From Prochlorococcus sp. AG-402-P18 (lineage in GTDB: Bacteria > Cyanobacteriota > Cyanobacteriia > PCC-6307 > Cyanobiaceae): 64,000 nucleotides of DNA. The translations under genes and the position numbers were made by a program. Below the pieces are notes generated by a model that did no database searches, was not told the DNA's origin, and saw only the letters and a program-made list of their open reading frames with translations. The DNA lies in contig QCJC01000004.1 in NCBI GenBank assembly GCA_003216275.1, positions 1 through 64,000 on the forward strand. The letters are read 5' to 3'. Position 1 is the first letter of the stretch; the number at the start of each line of letters is the position of its first letter. Positions 26,394 to 36,173 of this stretch are shown here, one piece after another.

Positions 26394-27938
26394 CTAGTTG
26401 AACTGTGCACCTAAAAATAATTTATAAGCTGGATTATCTGTTTCCTTCCAATATTTATAACCTATTTTTTCAACGAATTCATACCATGAATTTATTTCAG
26501 AATTTTTTACAAGTACACCTATTACAATCCTCCCAGTATCAGCTCCATGATTTCGATAATGGAAAATACTTATTGTCCACTCGGGTCTCATAGAGTTTAC
26601 AAATCTCATTAGGGCTCCTGGCCTTTCTGGAAATTCAAATCTGTAAAGTAATTCTTTGTAATCTCCTTCTGATATTTCATTTATAGATCTTGGAAGTCTT
26701 CCTCCTACCATATGTCTTAGATGAACTTTTGATAATTCATCATTACTTAAATCAAGACACTCAAATCCTTTGGTGTTGATGTTATTTATTAATAATTCCC
26801 TGTCATTAATATTTGATACTTCAATACCCATAAATATTTGCGCTGTACCTCCCTCTGACATTCTGTAACTAAATTCGGTTAAATTTCTTGACCCTAAAGT
26901 TTCACATAAAAGCTTTAAACTTCCAGCCTTTTCAGGAATTGCAACTGCCAGCATAGCTTCTTTCTCTTCCCCTAATTCGGCTCTCTCTGCAACGAATCTA
27001 AGTCGTTCAAAATTCATATTCGCACCACAAGCAATGGCTACAAGATTTTGATTTTGTAATTTATTATCTGATACGTGTTTTTTTAAACCGGCAATTGATA
27101 AAGCGCCAGCTGGTTCAAGAATTGAGCGTGTATCTTCAAAAACGTCTTTTATGGCAGCACATATTTCATCAGTATTAACAGTTACCATTTGATCGACATT
27201 CTTTTTACAAATAGAGAAGGTCTCTTCTCCTACCTTCCTTACTGCTACGCCATCTGCAAAAAGACCAACACTTTCTAGTTCTACAGGTTTGTTAGCCTTT
27301 AAGGAAAGAGTCATAGCACAGGCATCTTCAGGTTCAACTCCAATAATCTTTGTTTTTGGCCAAATGGCTTTTACGTAAGCACTTACTCCAGCTATCAGGC
27401 CTCCACCTCCTACAGCTATGTAAATAGCGTCTGGTGGGTGATTAATTTGCCTAAGTATTTCGAGACCTATTGTTCCTTGGCCAGCAATAACTTCTGGATC
27501 ATCAAATGGATGGATGAAAGTCAGATTTTCCTGAACAGATAATTCCAATGCTTTCTCATAACATTCATCGTAAGTCTCACCAAAAAGAATAACTTCAGCG
27601 TTATGAGATTTAACAGCCTTTACTTTCATATTTGGAGTTGTCATTGGCATTACAATCACAGCTCTGCACTTTAAAAATGAGGCACTTACGGCGACTCCTT
27701 GGGCGTGATTACCTGCACTTGATGCAATTACTCCTTTAGAAAGTTCTTTTCTTGATAATTGAGACATGCGATTAAACGCTCCTCTCAATTTGAATGAAAA
27801 CACTGGTTGAAGGTCTTCTCTTTTAAACCAGATATCATTTTTTAATTTTTCACTCAAGTTTTTTGCCCTTTCCAATGGGGTTTCTTCAGCAACGTCATAA
27901 ACGCGAGCTCTAAGTATTTTCTGAAGATAGCTCTCCAT
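26394..27938 (-). CDS. ilvA: Threonine ammonia-lyase, biosynthetic (IlvA)
   Basis: The 514-aa PLP enzyme has the Lys-bearing motif FSFKLRGAFNRM (about 47-58), SSAGNHAQGVA (about 73-83) and a glycine loop VGGGGLIAGV (about 176-185). A C-terminal pair of ACT-like regulatory domains (about 330-510) follows. It deaminates threonine to 2-oxobutanoate, the first committed step of isoleucine synthesis. The full regulatory C-terminus implies feedback control by isoleucine. It is divergent from dxs. Confidence 0.96.
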   Translation of the reverse strand: MESYLQKILRARVYDVAEETPLERAKNLSEKLKNDIWFKREDLQPVFSFKLRGAFNRMSQLSRKELSKGVIASSAGNHAQGVAVSASFLKCRAVIVMPMTTPNMKVKAVKSHNAEVILFGETYDECYEKALELSVQENLTFIHPFDDPEVIAGQGTIGLEILRQINHPPDAIYIAVGGGGLIAGVSAYVKAIWPKTKIIGVEPEDACAMTLSLKANKPVELESVGLFADGVAVRKVGEETFSICKKNVDQMVTVNTDEICAAIKDVFEDTRSILEPAGALSIAGLKKHVSDNKLQNQNLVAIACGANMNFERLRFVAERAELGEEKEAMLAVAIPEKAGSLKLLCETLGSRNLTEFSYRMSEGGTAQIFMGIEVSNINDRELLINNINTKGFECLDLSNDELSKVHLRHMVGGRLPRSINEISEGDYKELLYRFEFPERPGALMRFVNSMRPEWTISIFHYRNHGADTGRIVIGVLVKNSEINSWYEFVEKIGYKYWKETDNPAYKLFLGAQFN

Positions 27939-28057
27939 ATCTAGCTTTTGACCGATTTTTGGTTTATGTCTTTTCTACATTCCATTTGTTCTTGTGCAAG
28001 TTTTATCAAAATGTAGGGTAGACCTCGTAGATTGGAATTATTCTATCTCAGAGTTAT

Positions 28058-29944
28058 ATGCGTCTGAGCCAGTTAAGTCATCCAAATGAGCTTCATGGCT
28101 TAGCCATTAGTGAATTGGAAGATGTTGCTTGCCAAATCAGAGAAAGGCATCTTCAAGTTGTTTCTACTAGCGGTGGGCACCTAGGTCCAGGTCTTGGCGT
28201 CGTTGAGTTGACACTTGCCCTTTATCAAACATTAGATCTTGATGTTGATAAGGTTATTTGGGATGTTGGACATCAGGCATATCCCCATAAACTATTAACA
28301 GGAAGATATGAAAGGTTTGATTCACTAAGACAACGAAAAGGAGTCGCTGGCTATTTAAAACGAACTGAAAGTAAATTTGATCATTTTGGAGCAGGTCATG
28401 CAAGCACTTCGATTTCTGCTGCACTCGGAATGGCAATTGCTAGAGACCGAAAAGGGGAGAACTATAAATGTGTTGCAGTGATAGGCGATGGTGCTTTGAC
28501 TGGAGGCATGGCTCTTGAAGCAATAAATCATGCGGGACATCTTCCTGATACCCCTCTTTTGGTTGTATTAAATGACAATGACATGTCAATTTCTCCACCT
28601 GTTGGAGCATTGTCGACCTATTTAAATCGAATGCGTCACAGTCCACCTGTTCAATTTATATCCGACAGTGTTCAAGAAAGTGTAAAAAATCTTCCTTTTA
28701 TGGGGGATGTTATTCAAGAGGAAATTAAATCGCTTACGGGTAGTGTTAGACGACTAGCAGTGCCAAAGGTTGGAGCTGTTTTCGAAGAGCTTGGATTCAC
28801 TTATATGGGGCCGGTTGATGGCCATGATATTGCTGAATTAATACGTACTTTTAACGCTGCTCATAAAGTTGGTGGACCAGTAATGGTTCATGTCGCCACT
28901 ACAAAAGGTAAAGGTTATCCATATGCTGAGGCAGATCAAGTTGGATATCACGCTCAGTCTTCTTTTGATTTAACCACTGGAAAATCTTTACCCTCAAAAA
29001 CTCCTAAGCCTCCAAGTTTTAGTAAGGTTTTTGGTCAAACTTTAGTAAAACTCTGCGAACAAGATAGCAAAATTGTTGGAATCACAGCTGCCATGGCCGA
29101 AGGTACTGCTTTAAATCTTCTTCAGAAAGCTATTCCAGATCAATATGTAGATGTTGGAATAGCTGAGCAACATGCTGTAACTCTGGCTGGTGGTATGGCT
29201 TGTGAGGGGCTTAAACCAGTAGTGGCAATTTATAGTACATTTTTACAGCGAGCATATGACCAACTAATACATGATATAGGTATACAGAATTTACCAGTAA
29301 CGTTCGTATTAGATAGAGCTGGGATAGTGGGAGCTGACGGCCCAACTCATCAAGGTCAATATGACATTAGTTATTTAAGATGTGTTCCTAACTTTACTGT
29401 TATGGCTCCAAAAGATGAGTCCGAGTTGCAGCAAATGTTAGTTACATGTATTAATCACAATGGTCCATCGGCCTTACGAATTCCACGCGGATCGGGCGAG
29501 GGGGCAGCTCTGATGGAAGAGGGATGGGAGTCTATAAAAATTGGAAAAGCTGAAATACTTGAGGAAGGAGATGACCTGTTGATTATCGGTTATGGCTCTA
29601 TGGTTTGCCCAGCTATTAAGACAGCATCAATACTTAATAAATTAGGAGTAAGAACAACTGTTATAAATGCTCGTTTTATAAGACCTTTAGATGAGGAAAC
29701 AATTCATAAAGCTGCTAAAAAAATAGGTAAGGTTGTTACGATGGAAGAGGGAACATTACTGGGAGGTTTTGGTTCAGCAGTTGTTGAATCATTTAATGAT
29801 AATGATATTTTTGTACCTACATTAAGAATAGGAATCCCAGACAAATTAGTTGATCATGCAACACCACAGCAAAGCAAGGAATCTCTAGGTCTTACACCAG
29901 ATATGATGGCTGAGCAAATTAGAAATAAATTTAACTTTAATTAA
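28058..29944 (+). CDS. dxs: 1-deoxy-D-xylulose-5-phosphate synthase
   Basis: The 628-aa thiamine-diphosphate enzyme has [19 protein letters not shown] (about 36-54), the cofactor-binding [18 protein letters not shown] (about 144-161), [16 protein letters not shown] in the middle and [12 protein letters not shown] (about 371-382). It condenses pyruvate and glyceraldehyde-3-phosphate at the start of the MEP isoprenoid pathway, usually the flux-controlling step. ispE of the same pathway is at 9.4 kb. A strong hairpin terminator follows at 29958. Confidence 0.97.
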   Translation: MRLSQLSHPNELHGLAISELEDVACQIRERHLQVVSTSGGHLGPGLGVVELTLALYQTLDLDVDKVIWDVGHQAYPHKLLTGRYERFDSLRQRKGVAGYLKRTESKFDHFGAGHASTSISAALGMAIARDRKGENYKCVAVIGDGALTGGMALEAINHAGHLPDTPLLVVLNDNDMSISPPVGALSTYLNRMRHSPPVQFISDSVQESVKNLPFMGDVIQEEIKSLTGSVRRLAVPKVGAVFEELGFTYMGPVDGHDIAELIRTFNAAHKVGGPVMVHVATTKGKGYPYAEADQVGYHAQSSFDLTTGKSLPSKTPKPPSFSKVFGQTLVKLCEQDSKIVGITAAMAEGTALNLLQKAIPDQYVDVGIAEQHAVTLAGGMACEGLKPVVAIYSTFLQRAYDQLIHDIGIQNLPVTFVLDRAGIVGADGPTHQGQYDISYLRCVPNFTVMAPKDESELQQMLVTCINHNGPSALRIPRGSGEGAALMEEGWESIKIGKAEILEEGDDLLIIGYGSMVCPAIKTASILNKLGVRTTVINARFIRPLDEETIHKAAKKIGKVVTMEEGTLLGGFGSAVVESFNDNDIFVPTLRIGIPDKLVDHATPQQSKESLGLTPDMMAEQIRNKFNFN

Positions 29945-29957
29945 TTATTTAATACTT

Positions 29958-29992
29958 AAAAAAAGGATTATTAAATAAATAATCCTTTTTTT
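29958..29992. terminator. Bidirectional intrinsic terminator between dxs and psaK
   Basis: A perfect 15-bp inverted repeat (29958-29972 pairs with 29978-29992) with a 5-nt loop. One arm starts with seven A and the other ends with seven T, so transcripts in either direction end in a U-tract after a GGATTATT/AATAATCC stem. It sits 14 bp after dxs and 23 bp from the end of the convergent psaK gene. Confidence 0.92.
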
Positions 29993-30014
29993 AAATTTAA
30001 TTGTGAAACTTATT

Positions 30015-30275
30015 TTATAAAACGCCTCTAGCAGCAAGTCCCAAGATCGAACCTATTCCCAAAACATGACCTAAGCAGTTTGCAGCTACAAAAGAACCAT
30101 GGCTTAATCCGCCATAAAACCGAGCATTAGGCATTGGAAAACCTTCGTTGGGCTTTTCAATATTGGATCTAGCAATGGCATAAGCGAGTAAATTGCAAAT
30201 GATCATCACAACGGCACATTTTGGAGACCACTGAAATGTCACTGGATCAGCTGCTGCTAATAAGGTTGTGAACAT
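30015..30275 (-). CDS. psaK: Photosystem I reaction centre subunit PsaK
   Basis: The 86-aa protein has two predicted transmembrane helices (about 19-37 and 60-83). It shows the conserved PKCAVVMIICNLLAYAIAR-type first helix and the loop KPNEGFPMPNARFYGGLSHGSFVAANCLGH region (split around 42-70), typical of PsaK. The subunit sits at the edge of photosystem I and contributes antenna chlorophyll binding. It stands at the end of the leftward cluster with prxQ and the DUF2499/DUF3593 genes, separated from them by 69 bp. Confidence 0.94.
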   Translation of the reverse strand: MFTTLLAAADPVTFQWSPKCAVVMIICNLLAYAIARSNIEKPNEGFPMPNARFYGGLSHGSFVAANCLGHVLGIGSILGLAARGVL

Positions 30276-30344
30276 CTTTTATCCCTATTGAATAATTTCA
30301 TTATCGACCATAAAGATGCTTTTGCGTCAAATGTTACTCACCTC

Positions 30345-30689
30345 TTAAGAGTTTTTTACTTCCTTTTTAGTTTTTATTGACTGCAGCATCAAAACAAAAC
30401 CGTAAACAACTAAAGCATCGCTAATAGTTAAAAACGATTCTGCTAGTCCGTGAAGTACATCTACATTTGTTAATTCATCCCCAAAATAAATTTGTGCGAT
30501 TATTGCAAAAACTATCGTCATGAATACAAATAAGAGCGTTAACTTAAAACCTAAAAATGATATTTTCGGTATCGCTTTTGTCTTACCTGCGTAACGCAAG
30601 AATACTAGGTAAGGAATTAGTGAAAGAATGAAAAATGGACTAGGATCAATTCTTGCAATTGACTCAAGACTAAGAATTGAAATATTCAT
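30345..30689 (-). CDS. DUF3593 membrane protein
   Basis: The 114-aa protein has three hydrophobic segments (about 17-32, 45-66, 88-104). The motif DPSPFFILSLIPYLVFL (about 15-31) and the distal GLAESFLTISDALVVYGF match the DUF3593 family of cyanobacteria and plastid-containing eukaryotes. Its ATG overlaps the DUF2499 stop by one base, so translation is probably coupled. The function is unknown. Its restriction to oxygenic phototrophs and its pairing with a Ycf49-like gene suggest a thylakoid role. Confidence 0.8.
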   Translation of the reverse strand: MNISILSLESIARIDPSPFFILSLIPYLVFLRYAGKTKAIPKISFLGFKLTLLFVFMTIVFAIIAQIYFGDELTNVDVLHGLAESFLTISDALVVYGFVLMLQSIKTKKEVKNS

Positions 30690-30994
30690 TAGTTTGGTTG
30701 TGAAGACTCTGATCTAAACAAGTTCCAGGCTGCAAATGCAAGACATATATTCCCTACAGTTGTTAGAGCTGCCTGTAGAACAACTAATCCTTTTAATTCA
30801 AGACTGTTGTCAAATATATGCCAAGTAATTGCGGCCATGGCACTTGCTAAATTTGGTAACATTGCTAATGCGAAATAACCCAAATCCTTGTCATCGGATA
30901 TTGATGAAATATAGTCAATTATTATTATTGCAATTGCCCACTCAAATAGAGTCGCAATGTGGATAAACCAAGTTCCTAACGAAAGTTCATGCAT
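30689..30994 (-). CDS. Ycf49-like membrane protein (DUF2499)
   Basis: The 101-aa protein begins MHELSLGTWFIHIATLFEWA, has three hydrophobic segments and contains LGYFALAMLPNLASAMAAITWHIFDN (split around 39-64). This is the DUF2499/Ycf49 pattern. Homologues occur in cyanobacteria and algal plastids with no proven biochemical role. It overlaps the end of prxQ by 8 bp and the start of the DUF3593 gene by 1 bp, giving three tightly overlapping genes. Confidence 0.82.
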   Translation of the reverse strand: MHELSLGTWFIHIATLFEWAIAIIIIDYISSISDDKDLGYFALAMLPNLASAMAAITWHIFDNSLELKGLVVLQAALTTVGNICLAFAAWNLFRSESSQPN

Positions 30995-31541
30995 ATATTT
31001 TTTTTTGTTTAGTAAGCTCTTCTAAAACTTCTTGAGCATGCCCTATTGGTCTTACTCCTATCCATTTATATACAACTATACCCTTTGGATTGATCATAAA
31101 TGTATTTCTTTTTGAATAGGGATCTAACCATGAATCATATGATTTACTTATTTCTCCTGTTGTATCAGAAAGTAGGGTGTATCCAAGTTTTGCGGATGTA
31201 CAAAATGATTCATGTTCTTCTTCATTGTCAGCAGAGATACCAACTATTGTGGAATTAAGTTTTTTAAACATAGAAAGATTATCTTGAAATGCTTTGGCTT
31301 GTAATGTACAACCACTTGAGAAATCCATAGGATAAAAATACAGAATTAACCATTTACCTGCAAAATCATCTAGAGACCACTCGTTTTGATTCGGATCGTT
31401 TTTGTTGAAACCACTTAGTAAAAAATAAGGTGCTTTTTTACCAATCCTAACGGAATTTATTTTTGCAAATAATGTTAAAGGTTTGACAAATAAAATACTA
31501 GAAAATAAAAGAAAAGATTTTATAAAATTTCTTCTTTCCAT
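30987..31541 (-). CDS. prxQ: PrxQ/BCP-type peroxiredoxin with Tat-like signal
   Basis: The 184-aa protein has an N-terminal RRNFIK twin-arginine-like motif (3-8) followed by a hydrophobic stretch (about 9-26), suggesting export to the thylakoid lumen or periplasm. The AhpC-TSA fold has YFYPMDFSSGCTLQA with peroxidatic Cys78. The usual PrxQ resolving Cys five residues later is Lys83. Another Cys at 114 could resolve, or the enzyme may work as 1-Cys. It reduces peroxides with thioredoxin-like donors in related systems. It overlaps the DUF2499 gene by 8 bp. Confidence 0.87.
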   Translation of the reverse strand: MERRNFIKSFLLFSSILFVKPLTLFAKINSVRIGKKAPYFLLSGFNKNDPNQNEWSLDDFAGKWLILYFYPMDFSSGCTLQAKAFQDNLSMFKKLNSTIVGISADNEEEHESFCTSAKLGYTLLSDTTGEISKSYDSWLDPYSKRNTFMINPKGIVVYKWIGVRPIGHAQEVLEELTKQKKIYA

Positions 31542-31559
31542 TTGATTGACAAATCAAAT

Positions 31560-31796
31560 TTAAAGTTTGTTTAAATCTATCCCTAATGATTTTGCATACT
31601 TTCCTAATCCCTTCTTCTGAATTGTTTTTAGAGCTCTTGTCGATACTCTTATATTGATCCATTTGTTTTCTTCTTCCCACCATAATCTACGCTGCTGTAA
31701 ATTTGCTTGCTGCAATTTTTTGGTTCTAATATGGGAATGGCTGACTGACATTCCGTTATTAGCTCTTGTGCCTGTAAGTTGGCAAACTCTAGACAT
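31560..31796 (-). CDS. rpmB: 50S ribosomal protein L28 (bL28)
   Basis: The 78-aa protein begins [22 protein letters not shown] and continues with [16 protein letters not shown] and [16 protein letters not shown], the standard bL28 sequence of full length. It binds the large ribosomal subunit near the tRNA exit site. It lies between htpG upstream and prxQ downstream on the same strand, with short gaps (45 and 18 bp), so it may share transcription with either. Confidence 0.97.
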   Translation of the reverse strand: MSRVCQLTGTRANNGMSVSHSHIRTKKLQQANLQQRRLWWEEENKWINIRVSTRALKTIQKKGLGKYAKSLGIDLNKL

Positions 31797-31841
31797 TTTT
31801 CAAACTTAACCTTTTATTTATTCTATCAAATGAGGTTGAGA

Positions 31842-33743
31842 TTAAACGAATTTTTGCATTAATTTCCCTAAAAGTTCAGCATTTCTAGTTTGAAAGGCGG
31901 CGATATCTTTGTTTTCTAGACCCCCAATAGACAGTTTCGCCATTTCATAAACATGTATAGCGATGTCGCTGGCTAATTGTCCATCATCTGTTTTGCTAGA
32001 TCCGTCAATAACTATTTGAGTAGATTTTAGCTTAAGTAATCCTTGTATAAGTGGATGGTTTGAATTAACTATTAAATTATGATATTCAGGAAGACCAGGA
32101 AGTTTCTGTTCCATTAATGCTGTTATATCATTAATTCTTCTCATTTGTTCAGGTAATAGTATTAATGAAGGTGGTGAATTATCACCTTTGAGATTCTGTA
32201 CTTGTACTGTAACTTTTTCATTGTTGAGAGCTGAACTAATAATCTTCTTAAGTATTTCTGATTTTGTATTACCATCTTTATCTGCGATCTCAGGAGAATC
32301 ATCTTTAATACTTTCATCTAATTCTGAATCTACCCTCACAAAATTTATTTCTTTATTTTTATCCTCTAACCATGGAATAAATTGTGTATCTATCACAGTA
32401 TCAAGTTTTAAAACTTCCTTTCCTTGTGAAGTCCACATATTAAGAGCTGTGGATTGTGATACTTCATCAGTAGAATATAAGATTTTATTGTTCTCATTAG
32501 TTAACCTATTTTTATATGCATCTAGTGTCGTAAAAGTCTTGGATCCAGATTTTATTAGATCTGTTAATTCCTCATTATTATCAGATAACTTAGTTGTTGA
32601 ATATAAAATTAAATCTCTAACTTGATCTGCAAACTTCTCATCTTCCATTGCTCCAATTTTGATAAACGGTGCAATTGAGTCCCAAATATCAGCATAAAAT
32701 TGAGGGTCATCTTTTTTTAATGATTTAAGCTTATCTGCTAATTTTTTTGAAATAAAATTGCCAATAGATTTAACTCTTCTGTCAGATTGTAATGCACTTC
32801 TACTAACATTTAATGGTATGTCTGGAGAGTCTATTACACCTCTCAAGGGTAACAAATATCGTGGAACTATTTCCTTGATTGAGTCGCTGACGAAGACTTG
32901 ATTGCAAAATAGTTTAATTTCACCACTTTCCCAATCAGCCCTTCCACTAATTTTTGGAAAATATAATATACCTTGCAAATTATATGGGTAGTCTGTATTT
33001 AGGTGAACCCATAAGAGAGGCTCGCCTTGGAATGGATATAGATATTTATAAAGTTCAATATAGTCTTCATCTTTTAGGCTTTGTTTGCTTTCCCTCCATG
33101 GGGGATTCATTTTGTTGATGACTTCTTGTTCAAGTGAGATTTCTATGGGCATGAAGTCACAATATTTTTTTATTAATGTTTTAATCCTACTTGGTTCAAT
33201 ATATTCAATTTCTTCTTCCATTAAATGTAAAATAATATCAGTACCTATTTCTTCTTTATTTGATTCATCAAGTGAATATTGAGGTGAACCATTACACTTC
33301 CATTTAATAGCCTGAGAATCCTTTTTTGCTGATTTAGTAATTATTTGAACTTCTTCTGCAACCATAAAACTTGAATAAAAGCCAAGTCCAAAATGTCCTA
33401 TAAATCCATCGTCGGTTTTCTTGTATTTTTCGAGAAATTCCTCAGCACTTGAGAAAGCTACTTGATTTATGTATTTCTTAATTTCATCACTAGTCATTCC
33501 TATTCCATTATCACTAATGGTTAATGTTTTGAGCTCTCTATTGATTGAAATATTTATTTTTTCATTTTCAGCTGCAAGGCAATCACCTGCAAAAGCGGCC
33601 ATTTTTCTTTTCTTAATGGCATCAACTGAGTTGCTGATAAGTTCTCTTATGAAAATTTCGTGATCTGAGTAGACTGCCTTTTTAATTATTGGAAATATAT
33701 TTTCAGTGTGAATAAGAATTGTTCCTTCTTCTTTAACAGGCAT
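31842..33743 (-). CDS. htpG: Hsp90-family chaperone HtpG
   Basis: The 633-aa protein has the GHKL ATPase motifs: ELISNSVDAIKKR (about 34-46), DNGIGMT (about 79-85) and GHFGLGFYSSFMV (about 117-129). A middle domain with a conserved Arg in NVSRSALQSDR (about 312-322) and a C-terminal dimerisation domain follow. There is no MEEVD tail, as expected for bacteria. HtpG aids folding under heat, light or oxidative stress in cyanobacteria and assists phycobilisome linker or tetrapyrrole proteins in some species. Confidence 0.95.
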   Translation of the reverse strand: MPVKEEGTILIHTENIFPIIKKAVYSDHEIFIRELISNSVDAIKKRKMAAFAGDCLAAENEKINISINRELKTLTISDNGIGMTSDEIKKYINQVAFSSAEEFLEKYKKTDDGFIGHFGLGFYSSFMVAEEVQIITKSAKKDSQAIKWKCNGSPQYSLDESNKEEIGTDIILHLMEEEIEYIEPSRIKTLIKKYCDFMPIEISLEQEVINKMNPPWRESKQSLKDEDYIELYKYLYPFQGEPLLWVHLNTDYPYNLQGILYFPKISGRADWESGEIKLFCNQVFVSDSIKEIVPRYLLPLRGVIDSPDIPLNVSRSALQSDRRVKSIGNFISKKLADKLKSLKKDDPQFYADIWDSIAPFIKIGAMEDEKFADQVRDLILYSTTKLSDNNEELTDLIKSGSKTFTTLDAYKNRLTNENNKILYSTDEVSQSTALNMWTSQGKEVLKLDTVIDTQFIPWLEDKNKEINFVRVDSELDESIKDDSPEIADKDGNTKSEILKKIISSALNNEKVTVQVQNLKGDNSPPSLILLPEQMRRINDITALMEQKLPGLPEYHNLIVNSNHPLIQGLLKLKSTQIVIDGSSKTDDGQLASDIAIHVYEMAKLSIGGLENKDIAAFQTRNAELLGKLMQKFV

Positions 33744-33873
33744 GACTTAACTAAATTTTTATCATCATAGCGATACAAATTTCTATTTAGGCATTCATAT
33801 CAAAAGTATTATTGATTAAACTAGATTAGTTATCGTTCCCTGACAATTATGACGAGAATTAAATGAATCAAAA

Positions 33874-35049
33874 TCAATCTATCCATTCAATTTGTGTACA
33901 TCTATTCCTTTTTAATAATTGATTTGTTTCTTCTTTTGTTTTTACTGGCTCATGGGAAATTACAGATACTATACCTTTACGATGCCATTCCTTTTGTTGT
34001 TTTAGTGCTTTATATATACTTGCACTTTTCTTATATGCGATTAAAACTTTCTCAGTATTTTCGTTGATTTCATTGCTTGAGACTATTAACTCTCTAAGTT
34101 GGTCAATGTTAATACTAAAACCTATTCCATGGCTATTATCATGCCTTGAACTGAATTTCCTTACTAAATCATCATATCTACCCCCTTTTGCAATAACAAT
34201 TGGAGAACTTGATGATGAAGAAACTAGTGAGAATATCAGTCCACTATATAACTTATATGTTGTTCCTAGTGTTGGATCTAGTTGTACTATTATTCCTTTT
34301 TCCTTAGCTAAAGGGCCAATAATAGCAAATAATTCCTCTAGATTCTCAATGTAATCATTACTACCATATATGTTTTTTAGTGTACTTAATATTTTCTCTG
34401 GAGATCCTCTCAGATTCATAATTTTATTTATAAATTTCCTTTGCTCTTCATTTATATCTAGATTTTTGAGGGCTATGTAATCAAGCTCGGTAAGAATATT
34501 TTTTATTTGATATATTTTTGTTGAATCTAATGAGCCTAAAATTAATTTCATTAGGTATGTATTTCCAATAAGCAATGTAGTTTTGTATCTCTTATCAATC
34601 TCAATGATTTTTAATGACTCAATAAGTAGTGATAGAAGTTCTATTTCAGCATTAATTGTTTTTATTCCTATTAATTCAACTCCGCTTTGAAATGTCTCTT
34701 CTATATCAATTCCACCATCAATACCTTGGTTGCATTTGAATGAGGTTCCTGTTGACCAGAAACGTAGTGGCCTTTCATATTCATTAAATCTTGATGAAGC
34801 TGCTCGTACTATTGAAGCGGTCATTTCAGGTCTCAATCCAACAGGTTCATCAGAGACAATTTTTAGGATTTCATTGCTAGAAATACCACCAGCTGCCATT
34901 AGTGTGTCTAGACGCTCAATATGCGGTGGTGATATTCGCTCATATCCCCATAATTGATATAAAGACGAAAGTTTCGATGCAATAAGATGGTTCTTTTTTA
35001 CTTGTTGAGGATTTAAGTCGCGTGCACCCGAGGCAGGTTGCAATGTCAT
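33874..35049 (-). CDS. hisZ: ATP phosphoribosyltransferase regulatory subunit HisZ
   Basis: The 391-aa protein resembles class II histidyl-tRNA synthetases. Motif-like segments GARDLNPQQ (about 8-16), GYERISPPHIERLDTLM (about 35-51) and LRPEMTASIVRAAS (about 72-85) are present, and GGRYDDLVRKF is near 290-300. It is shorter than a HisS and lacks the C-terminal anticodon-binding domain, fitting HisZ. HisZ pairs with the short HisG to catalyse the first step of histidine synthesis. hisG is not in the window. The suhB-like gene lies 41 bp upstream on the same strand. Confidence 0.85.
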   Translation of the reverse strand: MTLQPASGARDLNPQQVKKNHLIASKLSSLYQLWGYERISPPHIERLDTLMAAGGISSNEILKIVSDEPVGLRPEMTASIVRAASSRFNEYERPLRFWSTGTSFKCNQGIDGGIDIEETFQSGVELIGIKTINAEIELLSLLIESLKIIEIDKRYKTTLLIGNTYLMKLILGSLDSTKIYQIKNILTELDYIALKNLDINEEQRKFINKIMNLRGSPEKILSTLKNIYGSNDYIENLEELFAIIGPLAKEKGIIVQLDPTLGTTYKLYSGLIFSLVSSSSSSPIVIAKGGRYDDLVRKFSSRHDNSHGIGFSINIDQLRELIVSSNEINENTEKVLIAYKKSASIYKALKQQKEWHRKGIVSVISHEPVKTKEETNQLLKRNRCTQIEWID

Positions 35050-35090
35050 TATTTTAATCTTTTATTTCTTTAGGATCACATAAATGAGGA

Positions 35091-35957
35091 CTATTTTCCA
35101 CCATAAGAGTTAGGAGTTAATGGTCTAACTTTTTCAAGTTCTTTTATTAGCTCATTTCTTATCTCTGGATTACAAGCAAGAATTTTGCCAGTATTCAGAT
35201 CAAAATCACCTGAAGGATAATTCGTTACTAATCCACCAGCCATTTCCACTATTGGTACTCCTGCTGCCATGTCCCATTTAGCTAGGCCACGTTCCCAAAA
35301 GCCATCAACTTTCCCTGATGCTACAAATGCTAGATCGACTGCGGCTGCTCCTCCTCTTCTTACACCATGGGTACGATGGGTTAACCAACAAAATTCAGAA
35401 TAATTATTATCTATTATTTCTCGTCTGTCATAAGCGAAACCTGTCACCAATAGTGAGTCAGATAATGAATTTGTTTTCGTGACATGTATTTGTTCGTCAT
35501 TGCAAAATGATCCAAGTCCTGGACATGCGTAATAAATTTCATTCAAAGAAGGTACCGATATAGCGCCCAATATTGGATTGCTATTCCAGATTAAACCTAT
35601 TGAAGTTGCAAAAAATGGATATCCATGAGCATAGTTTGTTGTCCCATCAAGAGGATCTATACACCATTTTAATTCCCCATCTTTTAACTTATGTCCACTT
35701 TCTTCAGCAAGAATAGAGATGTTGGGAGTCTCTTTTTCTAAATATTCTATTATTATCTTTTCACATTCTATGTCTGCATTGGTAACCAGATCTCCTGAGG
35801 TTCCCTTACATTTTATTGTTTTAATCTTTCCATAATTATTCATTAGCGAAACCCCTCCTCTTTCAGCTGCATATCTTGCAATTTCTAATAATTCATTAAG
35901 TTGATTTTGAGATAGACCCGCATTAATGGCTGCGGTTTCGCAAGAAGCTATATTCAT
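35091..35957 (-). CDS. Inositol monophosphatase family protein
   Basis: The 288-aa protein has the Mg-binding signature WCIDPLDGTTNYAHG (about 98-112), an upstream LAEES (about 82-86) and the C-terminal KWDMAAGVPIVEMAGG (about 228-243), all hallmarks of the IMPase/SuhB superfamily. Substrate could be inositol phosphate, histidinol phosphate or a related sugar phosphate. Position just before hisZ on the same strand makes a histidinol-phosphatase role worth considering, though generic IMPases are also common here. Confidence 0.88.
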   Translation of the reverse strand: MNIASCETAAINAGLSQNQLNELLEIARYAAERGGVSLMNNYGKIKTIKCKGTSGDLVTNADIECEKIIIEYLEKETPNISILAEESGHKLKDGELKWCIDPLDGTTNYAHGYPFFATSIGLIWNSNPILGAISVPSLNEIYYACPGLGSFCNDEQIHVTKTNSLSDSLLVTGFAYDRREIIDNNYSEFCWLTHRTHGVRRGGAAAVDLAFVASGKVDGFWERGLAKWDMAAGVPIVEMAGGLVTNYPSGDFDLNTGKILACNPEIRNELIKELEKVRPLTPNSYGGK

Positions 35958-36173
35958 AACAGTTTAATTTTTATTATATTAATAGGCTATTATTAGAAGA
36001 TTCATTATATCTTTAAACCCATTTATTGGAGTTAATAAATTAATGATATTAGGACTTTTTTATTTGAAGATTATTAAATAATTGAAACCAGTCGATAATT
36101 TTATAATAAGGGCTCTCTTTTGGTATATATTTAATTTATGCAATGGGAAAAAGTATTTCATTGCTTAAGTTAA

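Noticed and set aside
32188-32625. 145-aa rightward frame opposite htpG
   Set aside because: It is a shadow frame inside a clearly coding gene, with no own start signals.
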